Assembly: GCA_003343625.1 (NCBI GenBank)
Contig: QAKV01000036.1
Location: forward strand, 28,141-92,140
Direction of reading: 5' to 3'
DNA from: Clostridiales bacterium
GTDB lineage: Bacteria; Bacillota; Clostridia; Lachnospirales; Lachnospiraceae
DNA length: 64,000 nucleotides
The position numbers were made by a program, and so were the translations under genes. Below are positions 16,256 through 25,330 of this stretch, in pieces. Under the pieces are notes generated by a model. The model was not told the origin of the DNA. It was given only the letters and a program-made list of their open reading frames with translations, and made no database searches. Position 1 is the stretch's first letter, and every line of letters begins with the position of its first letter.

Positions 16256-17506
16256 CTATTGTCCCGGGGTCTCCTCCCCGGACGGGCCGGAAAACGGGCT
16301 GTCCTGTGCCAAACCGTCCTGGGCCAACACGGTCTTCAGCACTTTTGCATCTGCGGCCGCCTCGAACGCCGCGTCCCGATACAGGTCGTCCAGCAGCTTT
16401 TCAAACGCCTGATTGATGGTGTCCATCGCCTTTTCGATCTCGGCTTTAGCGATTCGGATATTTTCCCCCTCCACGCCGGCGCGGTCGAAGTCCGCATAGG
16501 ACTCCACCAGCTTCACCGTGGTGGGCAGATAGTAGTCCATGAATTTGCGCATTTGAGGACGCTTTTCCGGATGCTCCCTCAACATCGAAAACGTCCTGGC
16601 CAGCAGTCCGTCCAGCTCATACAGCTTATTGGAGATCGCCTCGCCCGGGATCTCGTCGTTGAGCCTGCGCAAACGATCCATATACGCCTGTCCTTCCCGT
16701 TCGATCCGCTCTTCTTCCGGATCGGAAGACTCCGGAGCGACGTCCTTTTTCGCTTCTTCCAGACGCTTTTCGGCTTCCCACCGCTCCTCCAGCTTCAGAT
16801 ATTCTTCCCAGGTCTCGTCGTTTACCACCAAAGTAGTCTGCTTCGGATCCATGTGCCCCTGCGGAAGCATCCCTGACCGGAGCATCGTCCGGATGTCTTT
16901 GCGCACCTGCCTGACGCTTCTCCCGGTCCGGGCCGCCAGATCTTCGATCTCCATATACATCTTCTCGCCGATCAGCTTCAAATAGCGGTCCGCGATCCTG
17001 TAGCGTCCCAATACCCGGCACCCGTGGAAAAGCATTCCGCAAAAAATCCCCGTCAATCCCAGAAACAGCCCGGTCAGACTGAGGGATACCGTATGCGGCG
17101 CGATGAGCCACCAGAGGAAAAAGGCGAAAGAAAGGCTGGCGAACACGCCGATTCCGATGCCTCCGAACACGGTGTACAGGATTCCCCCCACTTTACCGCT
17201 CCGGTTCAGGCATTTTTCCGCTCTGGGCTTCATCGCCCGGACGTCCTGTTCTCCGTTTCCGGAATCCCGTCTGGGATAACGCGGCGTCCTGCGGCCCGGG
17301 GCCGCATTCCATCCGGGAGTCCTTCCCCGGTTTTGATTCAGGCTCTCCTGCACCCGGTTGACCTGACGCCTCACCTGATCCGCTGCATCTTCTGCCGTCT
17401 CGCTCACGGCCTGTCCGATCCCGCTGAAATCCCCGGTCTCCACCGCCTCGGAAATGGCCTCCCGTATCCTTCTTTCTATCTCTGAAAAATCGCGCTTTTC
17501 GTTCAT
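16256..17506 (-). CDS. xpaC: XpaC-like 5-bromo-4-chloroindolyl phosphate hydrolysis family protein
   Basis: 416 aa. After a polar N-terminal ~95 residues there are two membrane segments (GGILYTVFGGIGIGVFASLS.., and LSLTGLFLGLTGIFCGMLF), then a cytoplasmic helix-rich part with a winged-helix-like block (YMEIEDLAARTGRSVRQVRKDI) and the XpaC core ending in LYELDGLLARTF .. MRKFMDYYLPTTVKLVESY. XpaC and TelA are almost always adjacent. First gene of the operon; ATG 17506 follows AGGAAG. Biochemical role remains uncertain despite the family name. Confidence 0.85.
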   Translation of the reverse strand: MNEKRDFSEIERRIREAISEAVETGDFSGIGQAVSETAEDAADQVRRQVNRVQESLNQNRGRTPGWNAAPGRRTPRYPRRDSGNGEQDVRAMKPRAEKCLNRSGKVGGILYTVFGGIGIGVFASLSFAFFLWWLIAPHTVSLSLTGLFLGLTGIFCGMLFHGCRVLGRYRIADRYLKLIGEKMYMEIEDLAARTGRSVRQVRKDIRTMLRSGMLPQGHMDPKQTTLVVNDETWEEYLKLEERWEAEKRLEEAKKDVAPESSDPEEERIEREGQAYMDRLRRLNDEIPGEAISNKLYELDGLLARTFSMLREHPEKRPQMRKFMDYYLPTTVKLVESYADFDRAGVEGENIRIAKAEIEKAMDTINQAFEKLLDDLYRDAAFEAAADAKVLKTVLAQDGLAQDSPFSGPSGEETPGQ

Positions 17507-17542
17507 TTCTTCCTGCCCTCAAAAAATTGCTCTTCCTTCATA

Positions 17543-17584
17543 GAATAACACAAAACGCAGCGGTTGTAAAACCCAACCGCTGCG
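17543..17584 (-). terminator. Terminator of the ABC-ABC-MarR operon
   Basis: CGCAGCGGTTG (17556-17566) and CAACCGCTGCG (17574-17584) form a perfect 11-bp stem with a 7-nt loop; on the minus strand TTTTGTGTTATT follows. Confidence 0.8.
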
Positions 17585-17623
17585 CCCGCGCGTCCTTTCA
17601 AATCGCTTTGCAAATGCGCCATC

Positions 17624-18064
17624 TCAATCCTCCAGGTTTTTCTCCAGCCGTTTGAGCTTGCCGAGGAGATCTTCCAGCTCCTCTCCGGAAAATCCGCTGC
17701 AGAATCGCTCGTCAAACTTCCGGAAGTCCTCGGTGATCTTCTCCGCTTTTTCCCGTCCCAGAGGGGTGAGAAAGATCCGGAAGCTTCGGCGGCATTTCGG
17801 GTCCGTCCGCCGCTCGATCAGCCCGGCCTCCGCCATCCGGTCGAGGGTGCGGGACATGTTGGTCACGTCCAGTCCGCAAAGATCGGCCAGTTCCTTTTGT
17901 TTGAGAGGCTCCTGCGCAAACAGATATTTCAAAATCCTGGGCTGCCCCTGCCCCAAAGTCAGCCCCAACTCCAGAAACCCCGGACGCAGGATCTGTTTTC
18001 TCAGCTGTTCCAGGCGAACCAGTTGTTCCCGGATCCGTTCCTTTGGAAACCGTTTTTCTTCCAT
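17624..18064 (-). CDS. MarR-family transcriptional regulator
   Basis: 146 aa from ATG 18064. Winged-helix core: QGQPRILKYLFAQEPLKQKELADLCGLDVTNMSRTLDRMAEAGLIERRTDPKC with the wing RRSFRIFLTPLGREKAE. It is the third gene of the operon behind two ABC exporter subunits (20-nt gap). It probably represses the operon through the palindrome at 21694-21719, and is released by an exported compound (inference). An upstream in-frame ATG at 18097 would overlap the ABC gene and has no better ribosome site. Confidence 0.85.
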   Translation of the reverse strand: MEEKRFPKERIREQLVRLEQLRKQILRPGFLELGLTLGQGQPRILKYLFAQEPLKQKELADLCGLDVTNMSRTLDRMAEAGLIERRTDPKCRRSFRIFLTPLGREKAEKITEDFRKFDERFCSGFSGEELEDLLGKLKRLEKNLED

Positions 18065-18083
18065 AAAAATCGCCCTGCCTTTC

Positions 18084-19946
18084 TCACTCCAGCTCAAACT
18101 GTCCGGTATAGAGCTGATAATACCTTCCCTTCTGCTCCAGCAATTCTTCGTGACTGCCCCGCTCGATGATCGTTCCCTTTTCCAGCACCATGATGGCCTG
18201 GGAATTTCGGACAGTGGAAAGCCGGTGGGCGATGACGAACACGGTTCGGTTTTCCATCAGCCGATCCATTCCCTTTTCGATGAGGCGCTCCGTGCGGGTA
18301 TCGATGGAGCTGGTGGCCTCGTCCAGAATCAGCACCGGCGGCCGGGAAACCGCAGCCCGGGCTATGGCCAGAAGCTGTCTCTGTCCCTGGGACAGGTTGC
18401 TTCCATCCCCATAGAGAACGGTCTGATAACCGTTGGGCAGCCTGCGGATGAAGGAATCCGCATTGGCGATCTTCGCCGCTTCCAGCACTTCTCCGTCCGT
18501 CGCGTCCAGGCGGCCGTAGCGGATGTTGTCCGCGATGGTGCCCGTAAACAAATGGGTATCCTGGATGACCATGGATAAAGACCGCCTCAGATCCGGCTTG
18601 CGGATCCTGCGGATGTCGATGCCGTCATAGGTAATCTGCCCGCCTTGTATCTCATAAAACCGGTTGACCAGGTTGATGATGGTCGTCTTCCCCGCGCCTG
18701 TGGATCCCACGAAGGCGATCTTCTGTCCGGGCTTCGCATACAGGCTGATCCCGTCCAGAATTTTCTTCTCCGGCACATAGCCGAACACCACATCATGAAA
18801 CCGCACATCGCCCCGCAGGGGCACCAGCCCGTTCGCCTTTCCGGCCGTCTCCGGCACTTTCCAGGCGAACTTCCCGGTTTCCTCCTCGCATTCCTCCATT
18901 CCGCCGTCTTTTGTCTCCCTCACGTTTTTCAGCGTCACATCGCCTTCATCGACCTCAGGCCGCTCTTCCATCAGATCGAAAATCCGTTCCGCGCCGGAAA
19001 GGGCGGACAACAGGAAATTGGCCTGCTGGGTGAACTGGTTTAAAGGCATAGCGCTCTGCCTCACGTACACCAGGTAAGAGGCCAGCGACCCCAGATCCAA
19101 AAGGCCCGTCAGCGCGAAAATCCCTCCCACGCAGGCGGATACAGCATAGTTGACATAAGACAAACTTACGTTGGTGGGCACCATCATGCCCGAATAGGTC
19201 AGCGCCTTCGTGGACGCCTGTCGCAGCGCCTCGTTTCTCCTGCAGAATTCATCGAAGTCCTGTTTCTCGTGGTTGAATACCTTCTCCACCTTCTGGCCCG
19301 CCACCATCTCCTCCACGAATCCGTTGATAGAAGCCAGCGCCGCCTGCTGCCGGTTGAAATATTTTTTGCTCCGGCTGCCGTTATAGCGGATGAGGAAAAA
19401 CATCAGCATCAAAAACGCGATGACGATGGTGGAAAGCTGCGGGCTTAAGACCAGCAGCATGGCGATGGTACCGACGAGCATGAGAAAGCTCTGGATCAGC
19501 ATGGCGAAGCTGCCGTTGAGCGCTTCCTGCACGGTATCCACATCGTTGGTAAACCGGCTCATCAGCTCGCCGTGCGTGTGGGCATCGAAATAGGACAGGG
19601 GCAGGGTCTGCACATGATCGAACAGATCCCGCCGGATTTCCGATACCACTTTCTGGGCGGTGTGCACCATCAGCCGGTTATAGCCGAAGGTGGCCAGCAC
19701 TCCGCACCCATACATGATTCCCATGAAAATCAGCACCCGGATGAGCCCCGGTACATCCCCTTTCAGGGCGTAATCGTTGATCACCGGCTTGATCATGTAG
19801 GTGCCCAGGATATTGGCCCCGCTGCTGACCGTCACCATGATCGCCACAAACAGGAGCAGCCATTTATGGAATCCCAGATATTTCAACAGGTTTTTCAGGG
19901 CCTTCTTCGTGTCTTTCGGCCGTTTATATCCCACATATTTCGCCAT
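18084..19946 (-). CDS. ABC exporter subunit, catalytically intact NBD (heterodimer partner 2)
   Basis: 620 aa fused membrane-plus-ATPase subunit. Six membrane segments span residues ~30-320 with an insert before the NBD (~340-385). NBD motifs: Walker A VGSTGAGKTTI, signature LSQGQRQLLAIARA (Q for the second G), Walker B VLILDEATSSID with the catalytic Glu, and H-loop IAHRLST. The partner encoded upstream lacks the catalytic Glu and H-loop His, so this subunit supplies the competent ATP site motifs. ATG 19946 overlaps the partner's TAA (TAATG). Likely multidrug or lipid exporter in the inner membrane. Confidence 0.9.
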   Translation of the reverse strand: MAKYVGYKRPKDTKKALKNLLKYLGFHKWLLLFVAIMVTVSSGANILGTYMIKPVINDYALKGDVPGLIRVLIFMGIMYGCGVLATFGYNRLMVHTAQKVVSEIRRDLFDHVQTLPLSYFDAHTHGELMSRFTNDVDTVQEALNGSFAMLIQSFLMLVGTIAMLLVLSPQLSTIVIAFLMLMFFLIRYNGSRSKKYFNRQQAALASINGFVEEMVAGQKVEKVFNHEKQDFDEFCRRNEALRQASTKALTYSGMMVPTNVSLSYVNYAVSACVGGIFALTGLLDLGSLASYLVYVRQSAMPLNQFTQQANFLLSALSGAERIFDLMEERPEVDEGDVTLKNVRETKDGGMEECEEETGKFAWKVPETAGKANGLVPLRGDVRFHDVVFGYVPEKKILDGISLYAKPGQKIAFVGSTGAGKTTIINLVNRFYEIQGGQITYDGIDIRRIRKPDLRRSLSMVIQDTHLFTGTIADNIRYGRLDATDGEVLEAAKIANADSFIRRLPNGYQTVLYGDGSNLSQGQRQLLAIARAAVSRPPVLILDEATSSIDTRTERLIEKGMDRLMENRTVFVIAHRLSTVRNSQAIMVLEKGTIIERGSHEELLEQKGRYYQLYTGQFELE

Positions 19947-21673
19947 TACAAAAGCCCTCCTTCCTGCTGGGAATGATAGATTTCCTGATAGATCCGGTTG
20001 GAAGCCAGAAGTTCTTCATGGGTGCCCACCTGGTCGATCCGCCCGTTGTCCAGAATCACGATCTGATCCGCGTGCCGGACGGAAGAAATCCTCTGGGCGA
20101 TGATGATCTTCGTCATGTCAGGAAGCTTCTCTGCCAGGCCCTGCCGGATTTTCGCTTCCGTGGCCGTATCCACGGCGCTGGTGGAATCATCCAGAATCAG
20201 CACCTTCGGGCTCTTCAGAATAGCGCGGGCGATGCAAAGGCGCTGTTTCTGGCCGCCGGAAACGTTTACGCCGCCCTGCCCCATTTCCGTATCGTATCCC
20301 TTTTCCAGCCGGTCGATGAACTCATCCACGCAGGCGATATGGCAGGCTTCCTCGATCTCTTCCTGTGTTGCGTCCTCTTTCCCCCAGCGCAGGTTATCCC
20401 GCACCGTGCCGGAAAACAACGTGTTTTTCTGCAACACCATGGCCACCGCATCCCGCAAATGAACCAGGGGGTAATCCTGCACGGGTATGCCGTCCACGTA
20501 CACGCAGCCTCTGGAAGCCTGATAGAGCCGGGGGATCAACTGCACCAGGGTGGTTTTTGCCGCGCCGGTCTGGCCGATAATGCCCACGGTCTGCCCCGCC
20601 TTAATGTCCAGATTGATATCGGAAAGCACATATTCCTCGGCGTTGGCCCGATACTTAAAATACACGTGTTCGAACCGGATGTCCCCCCTCTTTACTTCGA
20701 TGGGCCTGGCTTCTTCGTCCGTGATCTCCACCGACTCGTCCATCACTTCCAGAATCCTTCTCCCGCTGGCCATGGAGCGGGTAAGCATCATGAAAACGTT
20801 GGAGATCATCATCAGGGAGTTTAACACCTGGAGCACATAGCTCAAAAACCCGGTCAGTTCCCCCACCTGCAGATCGCCGACGCCCACCCGTCCGCCGCCG
20901 AACCACAGGATCGCCAGGATCGTGGAGTACATGACCAGCTGCATGGCCGGCATATTCAGCGCTGAGAGCTTGAACGCCCGCTCGGACTGCCCCTGGAGAT
21001 TTCCGTTCACTTCGGCGAATTTCGCCTTTTCGTAGTCCTCCCTCACATACGCCTTCACCACCCGGATCGCCGTCAGATTTTCCTGGACGATGCGGTTGAC
21101 CAGGTCGATAGCCGTCTGCATCCGGGTATAGAGAGGCCGCACGTGGCTCACGATCAGGAACAGCATGATTCCCAGCGCCGGCAGGGCAATCAGAAAGACC
21201 ACCGCCAGTTCCCTGTCGATCACAAAGGAGGCGCCCACCGCCATCACCATCATCACCGGCGCCCGACAGACCGGCCGGATGCCCGTGGAAACCGAGTTCT
21301 GAATCACGGTCACGTCGCTGGTCAGCCGGGTGACCAGCGAAGAAATCCGGAAATGGTCGATGTTGGAAAAAGAAAAGGACTGTAGCTTTCTGTACTCCGC
21401 CTCCCGCAGATTGGCGCCCAGCCCCTGGCCGCACATCGCGGAAAATTTCGCGCTCCCCATACCGAGAAACAGCGCCAGCAGCGCGCAGAAAACCATCAGT
21501 CCACCCTTTTGGAATATGTAAGCCCGATCCCCGTTGGCCACGCCCACATCCACCATGTCGGCCATGATCAGCGGAATTACCAGCTCAAAAACGCATTCCA
21601 CCATTACGCAAAACATCGCCAGATACGCGTATATGGTATACTGCTTCATGTAGGAAAATAACTTTCGGAGCAT
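19946..21673 (-). CDS. ABC exporter subunit, degenerate NBD (heterodimer partner 1)
   Basis: 575 aa fused membrane-plus-ATPase subunit. The NBD departs from consensus in three places: Walker A is GQTGAAKTTLV (Ala instead of the last Gly), the residue after Walker B is Asp (VLILDDSTSAVD), and the H-loop is IIAQRISSV (Gln for His). The signature VSGGQKQRLCIARA is normal. This is the pattern of heterodimeric exporters with one degenerate ATP site. First gene of the operon, with GGGAGG before ATG 21673 and a palindromic operator just upstream. Confidence 0.9.
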   Translation of the reverse strand: MLRKLFSYMKQYTIYAYLAMFCVMVECVFELVIPLIMADMVDVGVANGDRAYIFQKGGLMVFCALLALFLGMGSAKFSAMCGQGLGANLREAEYRKLQSFSFSNIDHFRISSLVTRLTSDVTVIQNSVSTGIRPVCRAPVMMVMAVGASFVIDRELAVVFLIALPALGIMLFLIVSHVRPLYTRMQTAIDLVNRIVQENLTAIRVVKAYVREDYEKAKFAEVNGNLQGQSERAFKLSALNMPAMQLVMYSTILAILWFGGGRVGVGDLQVGELTGFLSYVLQVLNSLMMISNVFMMLTRSMASGRRILEVMDESVEITDEEARPIEVKRGDIRFEHVYFKYRANAEEYVLSDINLDIKAGQTVGIIGQTGAAKTTLVQLIPRLYQASRGCVYVDGIPVQDYPLVHLRDAVAMVLQKNTLFSGTVRDNLRWGKEDATQEEIEEACHIACVDEFIDRLEKGYDTEMGQGGVNVSGGQKQRLCIARAILKSPKVLILDDSTSAVDTATEAKIRQGLAEKLPDMTKIIIAQRISSVRHADQIVILDNGRIDQVGTHEELLASNRIYQEIYHSQQEGGLL

Positions 21674-21693
21674 ACCGTTCCTCCCTGTCTTTT

Positions 21694-21719
21694 ACAATAA
21701 TTGTATCAGCAACTATTGT
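21694..21719. promoter_or_regulatory. Inverted-repeat operator upstream of the ABC-MarR operon
   Basis: ACAATAATTG (21694-21703) and CAACTATTGT (21710-21719) are inverted repeats with 9 of 10 positions matching and a 6-nt spacer, 21 nt before the first start codon. Length and AT-rich symmetry suit a MarR-family dimer. Confidence 0.65.
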
Positions 21720-21843
21720 ATTCGTATCCGCGTGTGCTGTCAAGCGAATTCGCTTTGTCCGCCACGAAAAAGAACGGGCGCCTCGGCGTATCATAAAACC
21801 GCGCCGTCAGCCGGGGGAAATTCCCCGGCCGCGGCGCGGTTGC

Positions 21844-22806
21844 TCAACGCTTCAGCCAGCCTTTCGGGAGGCGCTCAAGCGGTTCCGGAAGGTGCAGATG
21901 TTCCCCGATCCGGGCGAATTCCGCCTCCAGGTTTTCGTCGATCCTGCCGTCGGGACGCGGGGAGAGATTCAGCATGAAGTTCACGTTCATGGGGAAATAC
22001 TCCTCCATCTTTTCTGCGGCCCACTCCGCCGTTTTCAGAGTTGCGGACGGATCGCCCTTCCGCCAAAACCAGGCGTCCGTCAGCTTGTTGCAGCTGACCC
22101 CGGGCCCGTAAAAAGTCCCGCTGACTTCCTGTCCGGCCGCGTTTTCGAAAAATACCACGTCCGTGCCCTTTATCCCGCTGTCGCAGCCGATGTTCATCAG
22201 CAGGCAGTCCGGCTGCAGCGATTTTACCAGGCTGTCGATCTCCTCGAAGGGGAGCATCTCATAGGTAGGGCCTCCCCACATGGCGTTCCAGCCGTCCACG
22301 ATCAGGAACGGGATTTTCCCGTAACGGGTCAGCAGTTCAGCGATCTGTCCCTTGATGATTTCCTTTTGCTTCTGCGTGCAGCTCTTCCTGCCGATCCCCT
22401 CCGTCAGGTCCAGAATCGAAAAATATAGCCCGGCTTCGATCCCTTCCCGCCGGAAAGCGTCGAGATATTGCGCCACCACATCCGTCCGGATCGAAGCGTT
22501 TTTCACGGAGTGCTCCGTATAGGCGGAAGGCCAGAGATCGAATCCCTCATGGTGTTTTGTGGTCAGCGCCGCAAAACGGCAGCCCGCGCTTTTGGCGGCA
22601 CGGGCCCACTGGGCGCAGTCCAGATGCACGGGATTCCAGTCCTTTTCCGAAAAGGGGAACCGTCTGGGCTGTCCCCCGTTTTCGCAATCATACTCCCAGT
22701 CCACCACGTCTCCTTCCGGAAACTGAACGGTGGCGCTGTTGAAGTGAATGAAAGTGCCAAATCTCAAATCGATAAATTTTTTCTGATTTTCCTGCAATCT
22801 GTCCAT
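21844..22806 (-). CDS. GH29 alpha-L-fucosidase family protein
   Basis: 320 aa, cytoplasmic (no signal peptide), start ATG 22806 after GGGAG. GH29 landmarks: RFGTFIHFNSAT near the N-terminus, CRFAALTTKHHEGFDLWPS (~70-90), LDAFRREGIEAGLYFSILD, and FLIVDGWNAMWGG (~170), where Asp is the likely nucleophile. The protein ends after the catalytic domain, near FMLNLSPRPDGRID, so it lacks the C-terminal beta-sandwich of many fucosidases. It follows the GH38 gene by 39 nt and probably shares its transcript. A truncated piece of the dispersed leader element lies in that gap. Confidence 0.85.
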   Translation of the reverse strand: MDRLQENQKKFIDLRFGTFIHFNSATVQFPEGDVVDWEYDCENGGQPRRFPFSEKDWNPVHLDCAQWARAAKSAGCRFAALTTKHHEGFDLWPSAYTEHSVKNASIRTDVVAQYLDAFRREGIEAGLYFSILDLTEGIGRKSCTQKQKEIIKGQIAELLTRYGKIPFLIVDGWNAMWGGPTYEMLPFEEIDSLVKSLQPDCLLMNIGCDSGIKGTDVVFFENAAGQEVSGTFYGPGVSCNKLTDAWFWRKGDPSATLKTAEWAAEKMEEYFPMNVNFMLNLSPRPDGRIDENLEAEFARIGEHLHLPEPLERLPKGWLKR

Positions 22807-22845
22807 AGCGATCTCCCTTCCCGAACGGCACAAATAGCCGTCCTC

Positions 22846-25236
22846 TCATCCGTTGATAAACGCGACCACGCTCATATCATTTTCTTCCAGCCGCATAAGA
22901 TCCTGCTCCAGCGTCGTCCCTTCCGCCAGTTCCAGCGAATATTGAAATTCTCCAAATCCGGAAAGGTCCATCTTGAAGTTGGTTTCCCAGGTATTGTTCA
23001 TGATCCAGCTATAGACTGGGCGACGGTTGTTTTCCGGCCGATTGTCGCACAATACGATGGGATGATGCCGCATTTCCCCCATATAAAGGAGCGGAGTATC
23101 CAGGGTATTGACCAGCACGCTCTGTCCGCTCTGACGATACAGCAGTCCCTGATCCGCAATATAGTATTCCATATTGCTGCCGGGCAGCTGATCCACTCCG
23201 GGCCGCATGGGCACGCCGCCGTTTCTGAGATAGATTTCCGCCTCCGGCAGATTCAGCGCAAGGGGCAGATAAACGCTCTCGATCTCTTCGCTCAGGCTTT
23301 TCGCAATCCGATACGTGAATTCGATCCTGGGGAGCCCTCTGTACAGTTTGATCAGCACGCTGCTGTGATGGGTTCCCTCCAGATCGAAGATCAGCTCGGT
23401 CCTGGTGAAGATGGGGCCATGATCCAGCACCTTCACTTCTCTCAGTTTCCCCTGAAACTGCTGCGCGTGCTGCCCCCGGATATTGCGCCCCAGCAGACGG
23501 CGTTCTTCGTAAACGCCCCTCCTGATTTCCGTCCGTTCGTAAACAGGGGTGAAAAATTTTGCCAGTCCATCCAGCAGCATTTCTGCCCCCGTCCGCTTAT
23601 TGCAAAAGGAAGTGATCCCCTCTCCGATCCTCCAGCGGATGGAAAACCAGTCGTTTTCCATTCCATACGGCAGCCTGTAGCTTTCCGGATCATACGCGTT
23701 TACGATATCCCGTACCCGCTCCGCTCCCACCCAGGCCGTTCGGGTGTAGAGGGTTTCTTCCCGCGCGGGCTGCTCTTCATAAAGGAACTCCTTTTCCTCC
23801 ATGGGTTCAAACTCGGACAAAAAGCTGATCAACACGCCGCGGGGATGAGATGACAGCTGGGCCGGGATCACTTCTCCGGTTTTTAGATCCGTCACCTTTA
23901 CCGCGGGCAGGCTGACGGTCTCCACATAGAATTCTACCGGAAAAATTCTCTTCTCCCTGCTGACGGAAACCGCTTTCACCTTTCCGGACAGATTATAATA
24001 GCGCAGAATATCCCCCAACAGATGGCACTGCCTGTTTTTGCGCAGCGCAGCCGCCTCGTGGGCTTTGGACGCGTAGGAAGTCTTTCGGATATCCAGGTTG
24101 GTGACCATGGTGTCATACGGGTTCGTGATTGTGGAAGAATGTCCCCAGGTATGTTCCGCGTAGAGCAGGACGTTCTCCTCCGTCCGGTTCACCAGCTCTT
24201 CATCGCGTTCCCCTGTCTTTTCCTCCAGCCGGTCGCAGATATGAGACAGGCGCAACGCCTCTTTATAATGCTTTACCGCCCAGGGCGTGCTGCCGGCGCC
24301 GTTGCCCCACCAGTCGTTGATGGCCCCCCGATACACCGGGGCGTCCGCCGTCTCCTCCCGGATCAGATCGAAGAGCTCCTGCAGCGTCACCATCTGCAGC
24401 CTGACCTCTTCCCCGTACCGGGCGTTGAATTCTTCGGCAACAGCCGCGATAGCAGGATTCACCGGCGCGTTATCCGAAAAAACGCCGGAGACGCTGGTGA
24501 TATAGAAGTCATACGGATAGCTGCTCTCCTCGTATTCCCTGATGCTGGCCGTCAGATTCCGGTAAAGGCGATGCATGGGCTCGTCGCTTCCGTTCTTTCC
24601 AAAATAATTTTCCGTCATGAAATTCACGTTTTTCGAAAAGACGATGCCCAGGGCATTGCCCAGGTTATAATGCTCGCCGTTCCATACCAACATCCGTTTT
24701 CCGTCCTCATTTTCCCAGAAGAACGGACGCTGGTTCTGATACAGCGGATACATCCCGTGATGGGTATGGATGTTCATATAAAGAAATTCGATGCCGTTTC
24801 GAAGCATGGCGTCTCTGGCCCCCAGGGAAATGCCGTTGATATCCGCATGCATGGCGGTCTTCACGCAAATCCCTTCCCGCGCGAAAGCGCTTACGAATTC
24901 CGCAGTCTTATGCTCCAGCATCCCGCAATCCACCAGATCGTTGAAGTTCAGCCAGTTTGCAGAAATCCCGATAGCGCCCGCTTTCACCAGATCGAAAAAA
25001 TCCCTCTTTTCTTCCGGCGATGCGATCTCCCAGAACCGCTCCACACAATAGGCTGTCTCGCAATTCCATTTCAAATTTTTCCAGGGGAGCCCCTCCGCTC
25101 TTCCCTTTCTGATCAGCTCCACCGCCGTACGGATATTCTGGGCCTGGCTGTAAATCACCCGCTCCTGAAGATCGGTATACCCCACATCCGTGTGGGAATG
25201 GTGCACGATGTAGACATTTCGAATCCGTTTTCCCAT
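22846..25236 (-). CDS. GH38-like alpha-mannosidase family protein
   Basis: 796 aa, no signal peptide. The N-terminus VYIVHHSHTDVGYTD carries the His-x-Asp zinc ligands typical of GH38. The region ISANWLNFNDLVDCGML and AMHADINGISLGARDAML contains the likely catalytic Asp, and HTWGHSS supplies a further His. The C-terminal half is beta-rich, as in family 38. The exact glycosidic bond is uncertain, since divergent GH38 members act on varied mannosides. It is divergent from the AraC regulator and upstream of the GH29 gene, suggesting inducible intracellular breakdown of a fucose/mannose-containing glycan (inference). Confidence 0.8.
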   Translation of the reverse strand: MGKRIRNVYIVHHSHTDVGYTDLQERVIYSQAQNIRTAVELIRKGRAEGLPWKNLKWNCETAYCVERFWEIASPEEKRDFFDLVKAGAIGISANWLNFNDLVDCGMLEHKTAEFVSAFAREGICVKTAMHADINGISLGARDAMLRNGIEFLYMNIHTHHGMYPLYQNQRPFFWENEDGKRMLVWNGEHYNLGNALGIVFSKNVNFMTENYFGKNGSDEPMHRLYRNLTASIREYEESSYPYDFYITSVSGVFSDNAPVNPAIAAVAEEFNARYGEEVRLQMVTLQELFDLIREETADAPVYRGAINDWWGNGAGSTPWAVKHYKEALRLSHICDRLEEKTGERDEELVNRTEENVLLYAEHTWGHSSTITNPYDTMVTNLDIRKTSYASKAHEAAALRKNRQCHLLGDILRYYNLSGKVKAVSVSREKRIFPVEFYVETVSLPAVKVTDLKTGEVIPAQLSSHPRGVLISFLSEFEPMEEKEFLYEEQPAREETLYTRTAWVGAERVRDIVNAYDPESYRLPYGMENDWFSIRWRIGEGITSFCNKRTGAEMLLDGLAKFFTPVYERTEIRRGVYEERRLLGRNIRGQHAQQFQGKLREVKVLDHGPIFTRTELIFDLEGTHHSSVLIKLYRGLPRIEFTYRIAKSLSEEIESVYLPLALNLPEAEIYLRNGGVPMRPGVDQLPGSNMEYYIADQGLLYRQSGQSVLVNTLDTPLLYMGEMRHHPIVLCDNRPENNRRPVYSWIMNNTWETNFKMDLSGFGEFQYSLELAEGTTLEQDLMRLEENDMSVVAFING

Positions 25237-25270
25237 TTGCTCTTTCTCCTCACATGCATTCTTCGTTTTG

Positions 25271-25279
25271 TGCTATAAT
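25271..25279 (+). promoter_or_regulatory. Extended -10 promoter for the AraC gene
   Basis: TGCTATAAT, an extended -10, lies about 50 nt before copy 3 of the leader element. No good -35 is visible, which suits an extended -10 or activator dependence. Confidence 0.4.
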
Positions 25280-25330
25280 ACTTGCGGCGGTATCTTCCGC
25301 CTGCAAAAGATCCTGTCCCGATGGAGGCCA

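Noticed and set aside
22468-23853. 461-codon open frame on the plus strand
   Set aside because: Antisense of the GH29 and GH38 genes, whose family motifs are clear.
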